The position numbers were made by a program, and so were the translations under genes. This document shows, one piece after another, positions 1 through 9,121 of a stretch of DNA of 64,000 nt. Source of the DNA: DAOSWM01 sp035380045. GTDB taxonomy: Bacteria; Bacteroidota; Bacteroidia; Bacteroidales; Tenuifilaceae. Each line of letters begins with the position of its first letter. The first letter of the stretch is position 1. The stretch covers positions 58,499-122,498 of the forward strand of contig DAOSWM010000003.1 in assembly GCA_035380045.1 (NCBI GenBank). The letters are read 5' to 3'. The notes under the pieces are model-generated. The model did not search any database and was not told the DNA's origin. It saw nothing but the letters and a program-made list of their open reading frames with translations.

Positions 1-857
1 ATTCCAATAATTGGTGCGGCCCAAACCGGAACAAATCCGGCACATGGTGTTATTGTTGCCAAACCGGCAATTGAACCCGTTAACAATCCTACTAACTTTG
101 GCTTGCGTGCGTGCATCCATTCAATTACAACCCAGGTAATTGTTGCAAACGATGCTGCAATATCGGTATTTATAAAGGCAAGCGTTGTAACCGAATCAAC
201 AGCAACCTCGCTACCAGCATTGAAACCATACCAACCGAACCAGAGTAAACCGCTACCAATTGCAACCAATGGAATGCTGTTTGGCGTTGAGTTTTTGTCG
301 GTTCGAGGGCCAACGAAGAAAACAGAAGCCAACGCTGCAAAACCTGCTGTTGCGTGTACAACAATTCCTCCGGCAAAATCGAGAACTCCCCACTCGGCAA
401 GAATTCCACCACCCCAAATCATGTGTACAAATGGATAGTATACAAGGATTTGCCAAAAGGTTAAGAAAATTAAGTACGATTTAAAGGTTACCCTGTTTAC
501 AAATGCTCCGGTGATAAGGGCTGGAGTAATAATTGCAAACATCATTTGGTAAGCAATGAAAAGATACTCGGGAATTTTTCCGTTTCCTGACCAAAGCATA
601 TCGGGAGTTATTCCCATCAGGAATGCTTTGTCGAAGTTGCCAATAATTCCACCTTCGCCACCGCTGAAGCAAAGTGAGTAACCAAACATAATCCAGAGAA
701 CGGTTGTCCATCCAAGGGACACAAAGCTCTGAATCATAATTCCAAGAATGTTACGTTTTGATGCTAATCCTCCGTAAAAGAAAGCCAAACCTGGAGTCAT
801 CAGCATCACGAGGCTTGTTGCTAAAAGCATAAAGCCGGTTGATCCTGTTTCTAACAT
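1..857 (-). CDS. amt: Ammonium transporter Amt, C-terminus beyond window
   Basis: Inner-membrane ammonium channel of the Amt/MEP/Rh family. The frame opens with ATG at 857-855 and runs without a stop off the left edge, giving about 285 residues of a protein usually 400-470 long. Hallmarks seen are an early MTPGLAFFYGGL helix and the family signature DFAGGIVVHATAG, which carries the conserved Asp and the first pore His. Many hydrophobic helices separate them. The first helix starts within about ten residues of the Met, with no cleavable signal. It lies 49 bases downstream of the barrel gene on the same strand, so the two are probably co-transcribed. Whether a PII gene follows cannot be seen. 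Confidence 0.95.
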   Translation of the reverse strand, partial: MLETGSTGFMLLATSLVMLMTPGLAFFYGGLASKRNILGIMIQSFVSLGWTTVLWIMFGYSLCFSGGEGGIIGNFDKAFLMGITPDMLWSGNGKIPEYLFIAYQMMFAIITPALITGAFVNRVTFKSYLIFLTFWQILVYYPFVHMIWGGGILAEWGVLDFAGGIVVHATAGFAALASVFFVGPRTDKNSTPNSIPLVAIGSGLLWFGWYGFNAGSEVAVDSVTTLAFINTDIAASFATITWVVIEWMHARKPKLVGLLTGSIAGLATITPCAGFVPVWAAPIIG

Positions 858-906
858 AGTTTATAATTTTTGGGTTAATACTGAGGTAAATCGATAAATA
901 AAATCC

Positions 907-1698
907 TTATAATGAAATTCCTAAAACAAAAAATATTCTTTCTGCATCGGGGTTAAATATTAATGAGGTTGAAATTGGTAATGAGAATTTTTCGGTTACA
1001 TCAATGGATTTTGATGCTGTTATTCCAAGATTTATCAAACCCATAGATTCATTTCCGTAGAATCCAATTTCGCCCTTATCCTCATCGGGATTGTCGAGCG
1101 CTGCTCCAATAAAGTAGTTTACATCAACACCTTTCACTGAATGCGCGTATCCCAGCTCAACGTATTTTGACATGAAAATGTCACCGGCTGAACCATCGTC
1201 GTTAATTTTGCGGGCATCGGCTCCGTAGAAATTCATCGCAAAAACCAACGAAATTGGGAATTGCTCTGGTCCACTATATCCCAAAGTAGCCTCGTAAAGA
1301 TGTCCTGTTGAGTTTTTTCCGTAATCAAAGTATTTTGGACTTGTTCCATTATCGTCAGGAAAGAAGTAGTCGGTTAGGGTAACCGAAAACATTTCTGAGT
1401 ATGAGTAGGTCAGGAATAAATCTGCCTCCTGAAAAGTTTGGGTTCCTCCAACGGAGTAAGCACCCCACGCGCCTACGCTGAGCGAATGTTTTTCGTTTCC
1501 GAACGAAAGGTCAAGTGCGGGCTGAATGCTGGGAGCATTTCCTCCAAGGTTCAATCCTCTCCAAACATAGCGGTTTGTGATATCAACCCCTAAAGAAAAT
1601 GGTGATTCTTCTGTTTGTGTGGTTCCCTGCTCGGGTTCCTGAGCAAAAACGGTAAGGGCAATACATAGAACAAAAAATAGGAAAAGATACTTTCTCAT
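907..1698 (-). CDS. Outer-membrane beta-barrel protein (TorF-like putative porin)
   Basis: A 263-residue secreted protein. A signal peptide of about 20 residues ends in TVFAQ. The mature part alternates short amphipathic strands with turns rich in Gly, Asn and Asp, starting with a segment containing NRYVWRGLNLGG, as in TorF-type putative porins. It ends in a hydrophobic strand with terminal Leu. It is the first gene of a short unit with amt, behind a clear promoter at 1727-1757. I infer that it lets ammonium or another small solute across the outer membrane to feed the transporter. The barrel prediction is firm, the substrate is not. Confidence 0.75.
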   Translation of the reverse strand: MRKYLFLFFVLCIALTVFAQEPEQGTTQTEESPFSLGVDITNRYVWRGLNLGGNAPSIQPALDLSFGNEKHSLSVGAWGAYSVGGTQTFQEADLFLTYSYSEMFSVTLTDYFFPDDNGTSPKYFDYGKNSTGHLYEATLGYSGPEQFPISLVFAMNFYGADARKINDDGSAGDIFMSKYVELGYAHSVKGVDVNYFIGAALDNPDEDKGEIGFYGNESMGLINLGITASKSIDVTEKFSLPISTSLIFNPDAERIFFVLGISL

Positions 1699-1726
1699 AG
1701 CATGTACGTTTAGGTTTTACATGCTC

Positions 1727-1757
1727 CAAAAGTACCCCGTGGTTACTGGGATTTCAA
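1727..1757 (-). promoter_or_regulatory. Bacteroidota-type promoter of the porin-amt unit
   Basis: On the minus strand there is a -7 element TACTTTTG (1734-1727), fitting TAnnTTTG, with a -33 TTG (1757-1755) separated by 20 nt. This matches the known Bacteroidota primary sigma factor pattern. It lies about 30 bases upstream of the barrel-protein ATG. Confidence 0.7.
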
Positions 1758-1808
1758 TAAAGGTTTCACTAAATTATGCCTACGTGATTTTCGTAGATTT
1801 GAAGTTTT

Positions 1809-2465
1809 TTATGGATCGACAATTTTATTGCGAATGGCAAATTTTACTAGTTCAACCGTACTTTTAAAGTTGAATTTCTGCATCATGTTGCTTTTGTGGG
1901 TTTCTACGGTTCTGATGCTTATGCACAGCCTGTTGGCAATATCCTGATTTGAGAGTCCCTCAACGTATAACCGTAAAATTTCTTGCTCTCTGGCTGTTAG
2001 CAAAGGAAGCGGTTTTACCTCAGTATCGTGCTGGTTTTTTGCAGAATTCAGGTAGCTGTTGAAAATTGTTTGCGAGATGGATGGACTGAAATATTGTTGC
2101 CCGCTGGCAACTGAAATAATTGCAGAAACCAGATCGCTCTTAGTAGTTTCCTCCTTCGAAAGATATCCCATTGCTCCGGCGCTCACAGCGTTATGAATGT
2201 AATCGGGAGTAATGTACATTGAAAGGATAATCACTTTAACTTCTGGAAATTGTTGAGAAATTTTTCGGGTTAGCTCAATGCCCGTCATGCAAGGCATGGA
2301 AATGTCGGTAATTAATACATCCACCGCATTCTTTTCGATGAAATCGAGAACTTCGGCGCCGCTTCTTACCGTTCCAACAACTGAAATGCGGGAATCGCTC
2401 TCGAGCATTCCTTTTATACCATCGAGAACAATTTTATGGTCGTCAACAAGTAGTACTCTTATCAT
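1809..2465 (-). CDS. NarL/LuxR-family response regulator
   Basis: A 218-residue DNA-binding response regulator. The receiver domain (about 1-120) has acidic pair DD8-9, phospho-acceptor Asp54 in LITDIS, and a conserved Lys near 105 (SKEE). The C-terminal LuxR-type helix-turn-helix (about 150-215) contains LTAREQEILRL and ISIRTVETHKSNMM. The start codon overlaps the end of the histidine kinase gene by four bases, so the two are translationally coupled and almost certainly a cognate pair. The next gene downstream is the barrel/amt unit, with its own promoter 110 bases on, which is a plausible target. Confidence 0.93.
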   Translation of the reverse strand: MIRVLLVDDHKIVLDGIKGMLESDSRISVVGTVRSGAEVLDFIEKNAVDVLITDISMPCMTGIELTRKISQQFPEVKVIILSMYITPDYIHNAVSAGAMGYLSKEETTKSDLVSAIISVASGQQYFSPSISQTIFNSYLNSAKNQHDTEVKPLPLLTAREQEILRLYVEGLSNQDIANRLCISIRTVETHKSNMMQKFNFKSTVELVKFAIRNKIVDP

Positions 2466-4558
2466 TCCTCAACTTTTTGCGGGATCACAACTCGTAGCGT
2501 TGTTCCCGTTCCTTTCTCCGATTCAATAATACATTTTCCGCCTAGAAGTTCCGCGCGCTCTCTCATGTTGTAAATTCCAAAACCGCTGGAGCGACTTGTG
2601 GATTCGGGCGAAAATCCAACGCCATCATCCTCAACCATCAGCATAATTCTATCGTTCCCAACAACCAGTTGAACATTTACCTGCTGCGCCTTTGAGTGCT
2701 TTACAGAATTGGTGAGCGCTTCCTGAGTTATTCGGTAAAGATAAACAGAAGTTCGCTCGTTGATAGAAACCATTTCGCCAAGGCACGAAAATTTCACCTG
2801 AATTCCCGATGTTCTTGTAACCTCCGAGCAAAGATTGTTCAATGCATCGTTGATGCAAAGATCGCCAAGTGCCGGAGGGCGAAGATTCCCAGAAATTTGC
2901 CGAACCTCGGCAATCAGCTCTGCAAACTGCTTTTTTACGCTTTCGATGGTTTCGCCAACCGATTGGTTATTCTTCTCGTCGGCGGCTTCGAGCTGCAACT
3001 TTGTTGCAACAAGCTTTTGTCCTAACCCATCATGAAGTTCGCGCGAAATTCTTTTCCGCTCAAGTTCTTGTCCATCTATAATTGCGATGGTGCGCTTTCT
3101 TTGCTCGTTCTCCAAGGCTCTGGCAGCCTGCTTTCGAATGGAAATATCTCGCAGGATAAGAACCTCCATAGTTCTTCCTGAAAAATCGGTTGTAAATGCA
3201 GCAACCTCAATATCCAGCGTTTTATTTCCCTTTGTATCGATTGTAGTCTCAAGCGTTTCACCAACTTTTGGAACTTCCCTTATTAAGTCCTGAACCGGAA
3301 TTTGTGTTATCTCCTCAAATGTTTTGTTTGTTAATTTCAGTGCGGCACTGTTGGCCAAATTTATTTTCCCCTTCTCGTGAATAATAATTCCTTCGGTTGT
3401 TGCATTGTAGAAAAGGTTGAGTCGTTCCTCGCGCTCGTACAAACCTTGTGTAATGCTTTTTATTTGGCTTGCCATTTGGTTAAACGAAGCACCCAGCGAG
3501 CCAATTTCATCACTCGCGGTGATGGGAACGCTAACATCAAAATTTCCTTCTCCAACCTTTTCGGTTGCTCGCTTTAGGTTCAGAATTGGCGTTGAAATGG
3601 TTCTGGAAATTATAATTGAAATTGTAAGAACGAAAAATGAGATAACCAGAAGTAAAAAGATTATATCATTCTTGAGCGCATTAACCGGTTTCATCGCTTC
3701 CAGAAAATCAATTTCCGAAAGAACCGCCCAGTGAAGCCCCGACACACGTAAGGGTTCAAATGAGCTGAGAACCTTTATTCCCCTGTAATCGTTAATTACC
3801 TCGGTTCCGGTAATTCCGCTCAGCGCCTTTTGAACTCCAATTGTATTTGCCTTAACGCGCAGAATTGCATTCTCAACGAATCGAGAATTTGTTCGGAGCA
3901 ACGAATCGCTACCCACAATGTAGGCTTCGCCAGAATTTCCGAATCCGGTTTCAATTTCGTACTTTATTCCCAGCTGGGAGATGGAATCGGCATCGATTTG
4001 AAAAAGAATGGTGTACCTGCCTTGCTGCAAATCGTTTTTTAATGATGAAAGGATAAAGAGTGCTGGCCTTACCCCATTTTTTCCCGGAAGAACAACATCG
4101 TTAACAATTGGATTTTCTGACAGATTGCGCTCTTGAGTTACTTCTTCTGAAAGGTTTAAAATTGTTGTTTCAGAATATTTTACATCAACTTCTTCATCGG
4201 CAGAAAAAACCGTTTTACTCTGTGAATCTACCAGATACATGTTTACAAATCCGTACCTGTGAAATCCGGTTTTTTGCATTTTTTGTGATAGTTCAACCGA
4301 TGAAATTGGCTCCCTGCTCGAATCGAACAAAAGATGAAATGTGGTAGACAGCGATGTAGCATTTTTCAACTTTTCGGTGAAGTACTGCTCAACCTGACTT
4401 TTCTTGAAAACCCTAACAGAGGTTAACTGATCAATGGTTCGTTTTAGCATTGCCTCACGGGTATAGCGAAAGTAGTATATCCCCAAAATAGTAATTGAGG
4501 AAATACTTACCAGAAGCGTAAGCGCAACAATTTTTGCTGTAATTGAGAGATTTCGCAT
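2462..4558 (-). CDS. Membrane sensor histidine kinase (Cache-like sensor, HAMP, PAS, HisKA_3)
   Basis: A 698-residue two-component sensor. Order: transmembrane helix at about 9-30, a periplasmic region of about 260 residues resembling a double Cache sensor, a second helix (DIIFLLLVISFFVL), a HAMP domain, a PAS domain (LFYNATTEGIIIHEKG), a HisKA_3 dimerisation domain with phospho-acceptor His in ISRELHDGLGQKL, and a NarX-type ATPase domain with N-box EALTNSVKHSKA and DDGVGF. This layout goes with NarL-type partners, and the regulator gene overlaps it by four bases. A Cache sensor implies a small extracellular ligand. Nitrogen sensing is suggested only by the neighbouring amt. Confidence 0.92.
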   Translation of the reverse strand: MRNLSITAKIVALTLLVSISSITILGIYYFRYTREAMLKRTIDQLTSVRVFKKSQVEQYFTEKLKNATSLSTTFHLLFDSSREPISSVELSQKMQKTGFHRYGFVNMYLVDSQSKTVFSADEEVDVKYSETTILNLSEEVTQERNLSENPIVNDVVLPGKNGVRPALFILSSLKNDLQQGRYTILFQIDADSISQLGIKYEIETGFGNSGEAYIVGSDSLLRTNSRFVENAILRVKANTIGVQKALSGITGTEVINDYRGIKVLSSFEPLRVSGLHWAVLSEIDFLEAMKPVNALKNDIIFLLLVISFFVLTISIIISRTISTPILNLKRATEKVGEGNFDVSVPITASDEIGSLGASFNQMASQIKSITQGLYEREERLNLFYNATTEGIIIHEKGKINLANSAALKLTNKTFEEITQIPVQDLIREVPKVGETLETTIDTKGNKTLDIEVAAFTTDFSGRTMEVLILRDISIRKQAARALENEQRKRTIAIIDGQELERKRISRELHDGLGQKLVATKLQLEAADEKNNQSVGETIESVKKQFAELIAEVRQISGNLRPPALGDLCINDALNNLCSEVTRTSGIQVKFSCLGEMVSINERTSVYLYRITQEALTNSVKHSKAQQVNVQLVVGNDRIMLMVEDDGVGFSPESTSRSSGFGIYNMRERAELLGGKCIIESEKGTGTTLRVVIPQKVEE

Positions 4559-4622
4559 GGCTGAACTGTGGTAAAAGTAAAAAATCTGTGTACTTTCTCC
4601 AACAGCCAGCAGAATCTATTTT

Positions 4623-5684
4623 CTACTCCCTAAAAAAATACAGCTCCGCCAAATTTCGAACCGAAAAATCGGCGTAGAATGCCATTGGACTGTAAAGCCT
4701 GTAATGCCCGCTTTTCTGCGAATTATCTGGAATGGAAAGGATTGGCTCAACCTGGTCGATGCGGTTGAAAAGTTCGCCCATGCTAAAAATTGCACGGTAG
4801 CCGTCAACCCCAACAACGCAAACTGTTCCGTTACGAAACCAACTTGCTGCATCGGCAGCAAAATATTCCATAACCTCACCACGGAGCGGAAAACCACGGA
4901 AGGTTGGCGTATCGTGATATCCCATGCCCAAACCAAAAAAAACAGATTTGTATACAATATCGCTCGGCGATTGCTCCCTAGCCTCAATTGTTTTTAGCAA
5001 AATATTATCAACCACAATATTTACGCTGGGACTGTACGGATTTTCTGGTTTTCGGTGAATTGGGTAAACTTTCCTGTCGAACGATTTAATTGTAATTCGA
5101 GTTGGATTTTCCAGCTCACGGTAGGAAAACATATCGGTGGCTGCAACCACTTTCCATGTTTTGCCGGTTGGATACTCAACTTCAATTTTATACGGCTTTA
5201 CCTGCGCCACCTCAGTGGCAATTATTACCTGATGTGCAATGGGATTAAAGAAAATTTCGTTCCACGAGAAGGTTACGTTTTCGCCTTTATCGTTCTCGAT
5301 AACTATGTACAAATCGGTTGCCGGACGGAACTCTTCCAGATTCTTTTTCTCAACAATAAACGGATTCAGCAAATCGAAAAGCGAGTAGCCCCTGTACCTG
5401 TATGCTCCCACAAAGTCAACCTTGCCGGAATCGCCCATGGTTGCTTGCTTGTAGAAAACTTCGCGCTTGTATAATTTGCGGAGTTTTACGTTTCCCGGAT
5501 TCTTCACCTCTCCCTCAACGGTCAAATTTCCAACTTTTAGCTCGGTTTCATCGGTTTGATGAAAAAGGCTGTTCCCGTTTTTGTAGTATTTGCTGGTTGC
5601 CCCCGAAAAAGCATCGGGAAGAATGTTGCAGGAAGATGTACTTGCTGCTATTGCCAAAACAATGAAAATGTGTTTGTGTCTCAT
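4623..5684 (-). CDS. Lipoprotein with two sulfite-oxidase-like (molybdopterin-fold) domains
   Basis: A 353-residue predicted lipoprotein with lipobox STSSC at about residue 19. Two segments have the same pattern seen in the oxidoreductase molybdopterin-binding fold. The first (about 50-165) has a small domain opening (LTVEGEVKNPG), then YRGYSLFDLL, then a strand and FSWNEIFF. The second (about 240-330) has FRGFPLRGEVMEYF, then VVGVDGYRAIFSMGEL. The usual Mo-ligating Cys context (CAGN) is absent, so it is probably a binding protein and not an enzyme. It lies 124 bases downstream of the TonB-dependent receptor on the same strand, so it may be an accessory surface or periplasmic binder. The family match is by pattern only. 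Confidence 0.55.
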   Translation of the reverse strand: MRHKHIFIVLAIAASTSSCNILPDAFSGATSKYYKNGNSLFHQTDETELKVGNLTVEGEVKNPGNVKLRKLYKREVFYKQATMGDSGKVDFVGAYRYRGYSLFDLLNPFIVEKKNLEEFRPATDLYIVIENDKGENVTFSWNEIFFNPIAHQVIIATEVAQVKPYKIEVEYPTGKTWKVVAATDMFSYRELENPTRITIKSFDRKVYPIHRKPENPYSPSVNIVVDNILLKTIEAREQSPSDIVYKSVFFGLGMGYHDTPTFRGFPLRGEVMEYFAADAASWFRNGTVCVVGVDGYRAIFSMGELFNRIDQVEPILSIPDNSQKSGHYRLYSPMAFYADFSVRNLAELYFFRE

Positions 5685-5701
5685 AACTCCTAGTGTTATT
5701 G

Positions 5702-5789
5702 ATTGATTGACTGATTGTTTAATTGATTGACTGATTGCTAAATATTACATGCACATACTCCAAATCATCCAATCATCCAACCATCCAAT
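5702..5789. repeat. Two sets of short direct repeats between receptor and lipoprotein genes
   Basis: In the 124-base gap there are two copies of attgattgactgattg (5702-5717 and 5722-5737). Then come three near-copies of an 8-base unit, atccaatc / atccaacc / atccaatg (5766-5789). Both sets are simple-sequence tracts with small-period slippage character. No open frame or strong hairpin is seen, and no function is assigned. Confidence 0.6.
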
Positions 5790-5808
5790 GATTTATTGCA
5801 TAAATAAC

Positions 5809-8112
5809 TTATAGTTTTGCTCTCACTTCCAATATAATAAACCGTCCGGGACCAACCGACATGCTGCTTTCGTAAATCTTTTTATCAAGAATATTCTGCA
5901 CATTCACCGATAAGTCGATGTGATTCAGGAACTCCCTTGAGAGTTTAACATCAATGGTAAACTTTGCGGGCAGCTGGTTGCTAAGCACCCAATCGTCGTA
6001 AGCATTCTGGTCGTTGATATACATTTTCCCGGTATACCGGGAGGTTACTCCCACATTTACAATTCGGTTTTTCAGGAATGCTCCGGCGTTAAACGAGTGC
6101 ATGGGAACATCGGTGAGAAATTTTCCGGTAAGGTCGAATGCCTCGGGATCGAGCGGTTGGTAATCGGCAATTTTTGACGAAGCGAATGCGTACCCTCCAA
6201 AAATGGTGAGGTACCGAACGGGAGTTGCCGTAAAATCAGCCTCAAATCCAATAATGTCAACATCAGAGATGTTCGACGGAATCATAATTGGGCGTGGCCC
6301 AAAACTCATATCAATGCTGTCGCCCGTTGAAACGTAGTAGAGGAAATCCTTCCCCTTTGAGTAGAATGCGCTGGCAGCCAAGCGAACCCAACTTGTTGGT
6401 TTAATATCGCCACCAACCTCAAAGTTATCGAGATACTCGGGCGTTAGGTTCGGGTTTGCAATCTTAAAACCTCCTCGAACCCTTCCCGAGCGGCATAAAT
6501 CGTCGAGTACCGATGGACGAAAACCCCGGCTGTAGCTTGCGTAAATTCTGTATGTATCGGAAGGTTTATACTGTGCCGAAAGGCGCGGACTGAAGGCTCC
6601 CCAGTTTACCGGATCCTGACCCGAAAACTGGTATCCGTTCATAAAGTTTGTTTCGGCGGAGGGTGTATGAATCACAAACTCGCCATCGTAAAAGCGGGCG
6701 TAATCGTATCGCAATCCGGCGGTTACCTTCACGGTATTATCAAATAAGCCAATCTCATCCTGTAGGTAGAAACCGTAAAAATCCATTTTCCCCCTATTAT
6801 CAACCTGGTCGGTTGAAGTGTAGTAAACGTCCGAAGCGTCAACCTCACCCAGACGCACATCGATTCCGCCGGTGAAAGTGTGGCTGCCAAGTTGGTAGCT
6901 TGCGCTTGTAAGCAAACCGTAATCGGTACGGAGCGAGAGAACGTCGTACCAGGTGTAGTCGTCCTTCATCCACTCGCTAACCCGTTTGTAGTACTCGCGT
7001 TGAAAGAAAGTGGAGGCGGTCCATTTCACACCTCCTGCGTTCCCCCTAAAAACCGAACGTATTTGGTAGGTATCGTACTCACGAGTATTGCCTAGCGGCT
7101 GAAAAACCTGCTCGCCAGTGGTTCGCACATCGTCGAACAGGGTAAAATCGACCTCGGCGTTGAACCTGTCGCCGCCATCGTATCCTGTTTTCATGTGCAG
7201 AACCTTCTCCTCAAAGGTTGAATTCACGATGTAGGGATTCTCCGTTTGCTCGGCAATGGATTGGGTAATGTACCCGTCGCTGTTGCGAAACAGCCCGTTG
7301 GCTGCCCAGTAGAATCCATTATTCAGCTTGCCGGCCAGCTTCGCATTAACGCCCTTGGTGTTGTAGGTTCCATAGTGCGCCGAAACGCTTCCCTCAACTT
7401 TTTCGGTTGGTTTTTTATTTACCACGTTAATAATTCCACCCATGGCGTTACCGCCATAAAGGGCAGAGCCGGGGCCTTTTATCACTTCAATCCGTTCAAT
7501 CTCACCTGTTGATATTAAATTCCAGTTCACGGAACCTCCATCGGCTTTGTTAACGGGTACTCCATTGAGCAGAACAAGCGTTCGCCCCTGCTCCTTGCCA
7601 CTTACTCCCCGCATTGAAACCGTTGCGCGAAACGAAAATAATCCAAACGAGCGTGCCGTGTGAACCCCCGGAAGTAGCGCCAACAGCTCATCAACACTTT
7701 GGTACGATGACAACGAAATTTTTTCGGGCGTAATCATTTCAATCCTACCCGGAATTTCACCAATACGACTCTCGGTACGGGCAGCCGAAACCACAACCTC
7801 ATCAATAAAAATATCAGCATCATTGAGTAAAAACTCAAGATTTATATTTTGTTTCGCCAAACTAACTTCCATCTCTTGAGTAGTATAGCCAATTGAAGAA
7901 GCTGTAATTTTGTAATTTCCAGCCTTTAGCCCTGAAATGCTAAACTCGCCCTGCTTGCTGGTTTTTGTTACCATCTTACCAATGGTTACGTGAGCATTCT
8001 CCAACGGAAGGTTGCTGCTTTTACTCTTTACAATGCCAGAAATTGTTCCCTGACCATAAAGAAGAACAGGGAACAGAAATATAATTATTACAGAAAACTT
8101 TATATTGCTCAT
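5809..8112 (-). CDS. TonB-dependent outer-membrane receptor (first of two paralogs)
   Basis: A 767-residue receptor. The signal peptide ends near YGQG. A carboxypeptidase-regulatory-like domain covers about 22-100 (SGIVKSKSSNLPLENAHVTI). A TonB-box-like DEVVVSA precedes the plug, which contains LPGVHTARSFG and GPGSALYGGNAMGGIINV. The remainder is a 22-strand-type barrel ending GRFIILEVRAKL. It is paralogous to the receptor at 12331-14628: both have STDQV, a DDLC motif in an extracellular-loop region, and TGDSID. Two lipoprotein genes sit directly upstream, in the receptor/lipoprotein pairing used in Bacteroidota for surface capture. It is not SusC-length and no SusD is present, so a cofactor- or metal-sized ligand fits better than a glycan. 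The ligand is unknown. Confidence 0.9.
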   Translation of the reverse strand: MSNIKFSVIIIFLFPVLLYGQGTISGIVKSKSSNLPLENAHVTIGKMVTKTSKQGEFSISGLKAGNYKITASSIGYTTQEMEVSLAKQNINLEFLLNDADIFIDEVVVSAARTESRIGEIPGRIEMITPEKISLSSYQSVDELLALLPGVHTARSFGLFSFRATVSMRGVSGKEQGRTLVLLNGVPVNKADGGSVNWNLISTGEIERIEVIKGPGSALYGGNAMGGIINVVNKKPTEKVEGSVSAHYGTYNTKGVNAKLAGKLNNGFYWAANGLFRNSDGYITQSIAEQTENPYIVNSTFEEKVLHMKTGYDGGDRFNAEVDFTLFDDVRTTGEQVFQPLGNTREYDTYQIRSVFRGNAGGVKWTASTFFQREYYKRVSEWMKDDYTWYDVLSLRTDYGLLTSASYQLGSHTFTGGIDVRLGEVDASDVYYTSTDQVDNRGKMDFYGFYLQDEIGLFDNTVKVTAGLRYDYARFYDGEFVIHTPSAETNFMNGYQFSGQDPVNWGAFSPRLSAQYKPSDTYRIYASYSRGFRPSVLDDLCRSGRVRGGFKIANPNLTPEYLDNFEVGGDIKPTSWVRLAASAFYSKGKDFLYYVSTGDSIDMSFGPRPIMIPSNISDVDIIGFEADFTATPVRYLTIFGGYAFASSKIADYQPLDPEAFDLTGKFLTDVPMHSFNAGAFLKNRIVNVGVTSRYTGKMYINDQNAYDDWVLSNQLPAKFTIDVKLSREFLNHIDLSVNVQNILDKKIYESSMSVGPGRFIILEVRAKL

Positions 8113-8145
8113 CGATTTTTTGAATTAATTCTCAGCAGTAGTTTC

Positions 8146-9045
8146 TTACTCTTGTACTTTTATTTCCAGCTCCATGTAGCCGTCGGTTTCGGTGTCGGCA
8201 TGCTTAACCCTGATGATTCCGAACTTTCCTTCCTGGGTTTTAAAAGGAACCAGCTTACCGGTAAAGCAGAACTTACAGTTACCGCTTGAACTTCCTGGCT
8301 TGAAGGAGTTAACCAGCAAGCTATCGTTGGCTGCCGCCAAAAACTCATCGAGGTTAACCAAGTCGTTATCCGTTGCGTTGTAATCGTAAAGCGTTGAATT
8401 ACGAATTTCCCAGTTTGCCACATCGGGGTAGTAGGTTGGAGCCGTTGTGTACTGAGGGCAGTTTAGCGTGGGCGACATTACCCCGCTGGTAAGGTAAACG
8501 AAAGCCAGCACATCAACCATATGTTCGTTACCAGCCACCGACTCGTTGGAATAAGCAATACCTGAATTTACATTAAGAAAATTTGGGTACTGGGTATTAT
8601 CCTGCATACCAATAAATACCGATTCAAAATGCTTTATGGGACCATAATCAACGCCTTCGCCCAATTGCACATTGAGGGAAACAGAGGCTGTGTCGCGGTT
8701 GGCATTCATGGCAATGAACTTCCAAACTTCAACCTCGGCGTTGGATTTCACTGCATTTACCTCGTCCTCGAAGTCGATGTCCTCAACAAAAATTCCCTTA
8801 TCAACCTCTGTAATGGTATCGCCATCGGCAATTCGTTGGACAATGATGTTGGTTAACGGGTAATCCTCACCGTTTGCCCTGAAGGCAAATGATAGTTTCC
8901 CTCCAACAGCCACTTCCTCGTTGTTCTGTGTAAGGTTGTTTCCCGTAAAAAGCTCAATGGTAGGTCTGGAAAACTCACTCTCGTTGGGCTTACAACCAGA
9001 CAGTGCAGCTGCAACCAGAAAAAAAATGAAAACTTTTTGACGCAT
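8146..9045 (-). CDS. Surface lipoprotein B of the paralogous trio
   Basis: A 299-residue lipoprotein with lipobox LSGC at about residue 18. The N-terminal Ig-like segment (about 25-135) has PTIEL and NGEDYPLTNIIVQ, matching PTIEL and NGTDVLTNIIV in the lipoprotein at 11418. The C-terminal domain (about 140-299) shares a scaffold with both other lipoproteins of the cluster: FLNVNSG, NWEIRNSTLY, then a closing segment with FKTQEGKFGIIRV. It carries two Cys in NCKFCF that the other two lack. It ends 33 bases before the receptor gene, so it is probably its co-transcribed partner. No known family was recognised. Confidence 0.7.
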   Translation of the reverse strand: MRQKVFIFFLVAAALSGCKPNESEFSRPTIELFTGNNLTQNNEEVAVGGKLSFAFRANGEDYPLTNIIVQRIADGDTITEVDKGIFVEDIDFEDEVNAVKSNAEVEVWKFIAMNANRDTASVSLNVQLGEGVDYGPIKHFESVFIGMQDNTQYPNFLNVNSGIAYSNESVAGNEHMVDVLAFVYLTSGVMSPTLNCPQYTTAPTYYPDVANWEIRNSTLYDYNATDNDLVNLDEFLAAANDSLLVNSFKPGSSSGNCKFCFTGKLVPFKTQEGKFGIIRVKHADTETDGYMELEIKVQE

Positions 9046-9065
9046 ATTTTAAAGTTCTTAAAGAA

Positions 9066-9101
9066 TTAACCCTGAGAGACTTTTCAATCGCTCAGGGTTA
9101 A
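9066..9101 (-). terminator. Intercistronic hairpin between two lipoprotein genes
   Basis: A perfect 11-bp inverted repeat, ttaaccctgag (9066-9076) and ctcagggttaa (9091-9101), has a 14-base loop. The downstream tract on the minus strand is only moderately T-rich (ttcttt). It is likely a partial terminator or mRNA-stabilising hairpin that raises the level of the first lipoprotein relative to the receptor. Confidence 0.6.
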
Positions 9102-9121
9102 CAAGCAGTAAGTTTAAATAT

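Noticed and set aside
4623..5684. Active molybdenum oxidoreductase
   Set aside because: The fold pattern is present but the Mo-ligating Cys context is not, and no catalytic partner gene is adjacent.
5702..5789. CRISPR-like array
   Set aside because: Repeat units are 8-16 bases with no unique spacers of suitable length and no cas genes.
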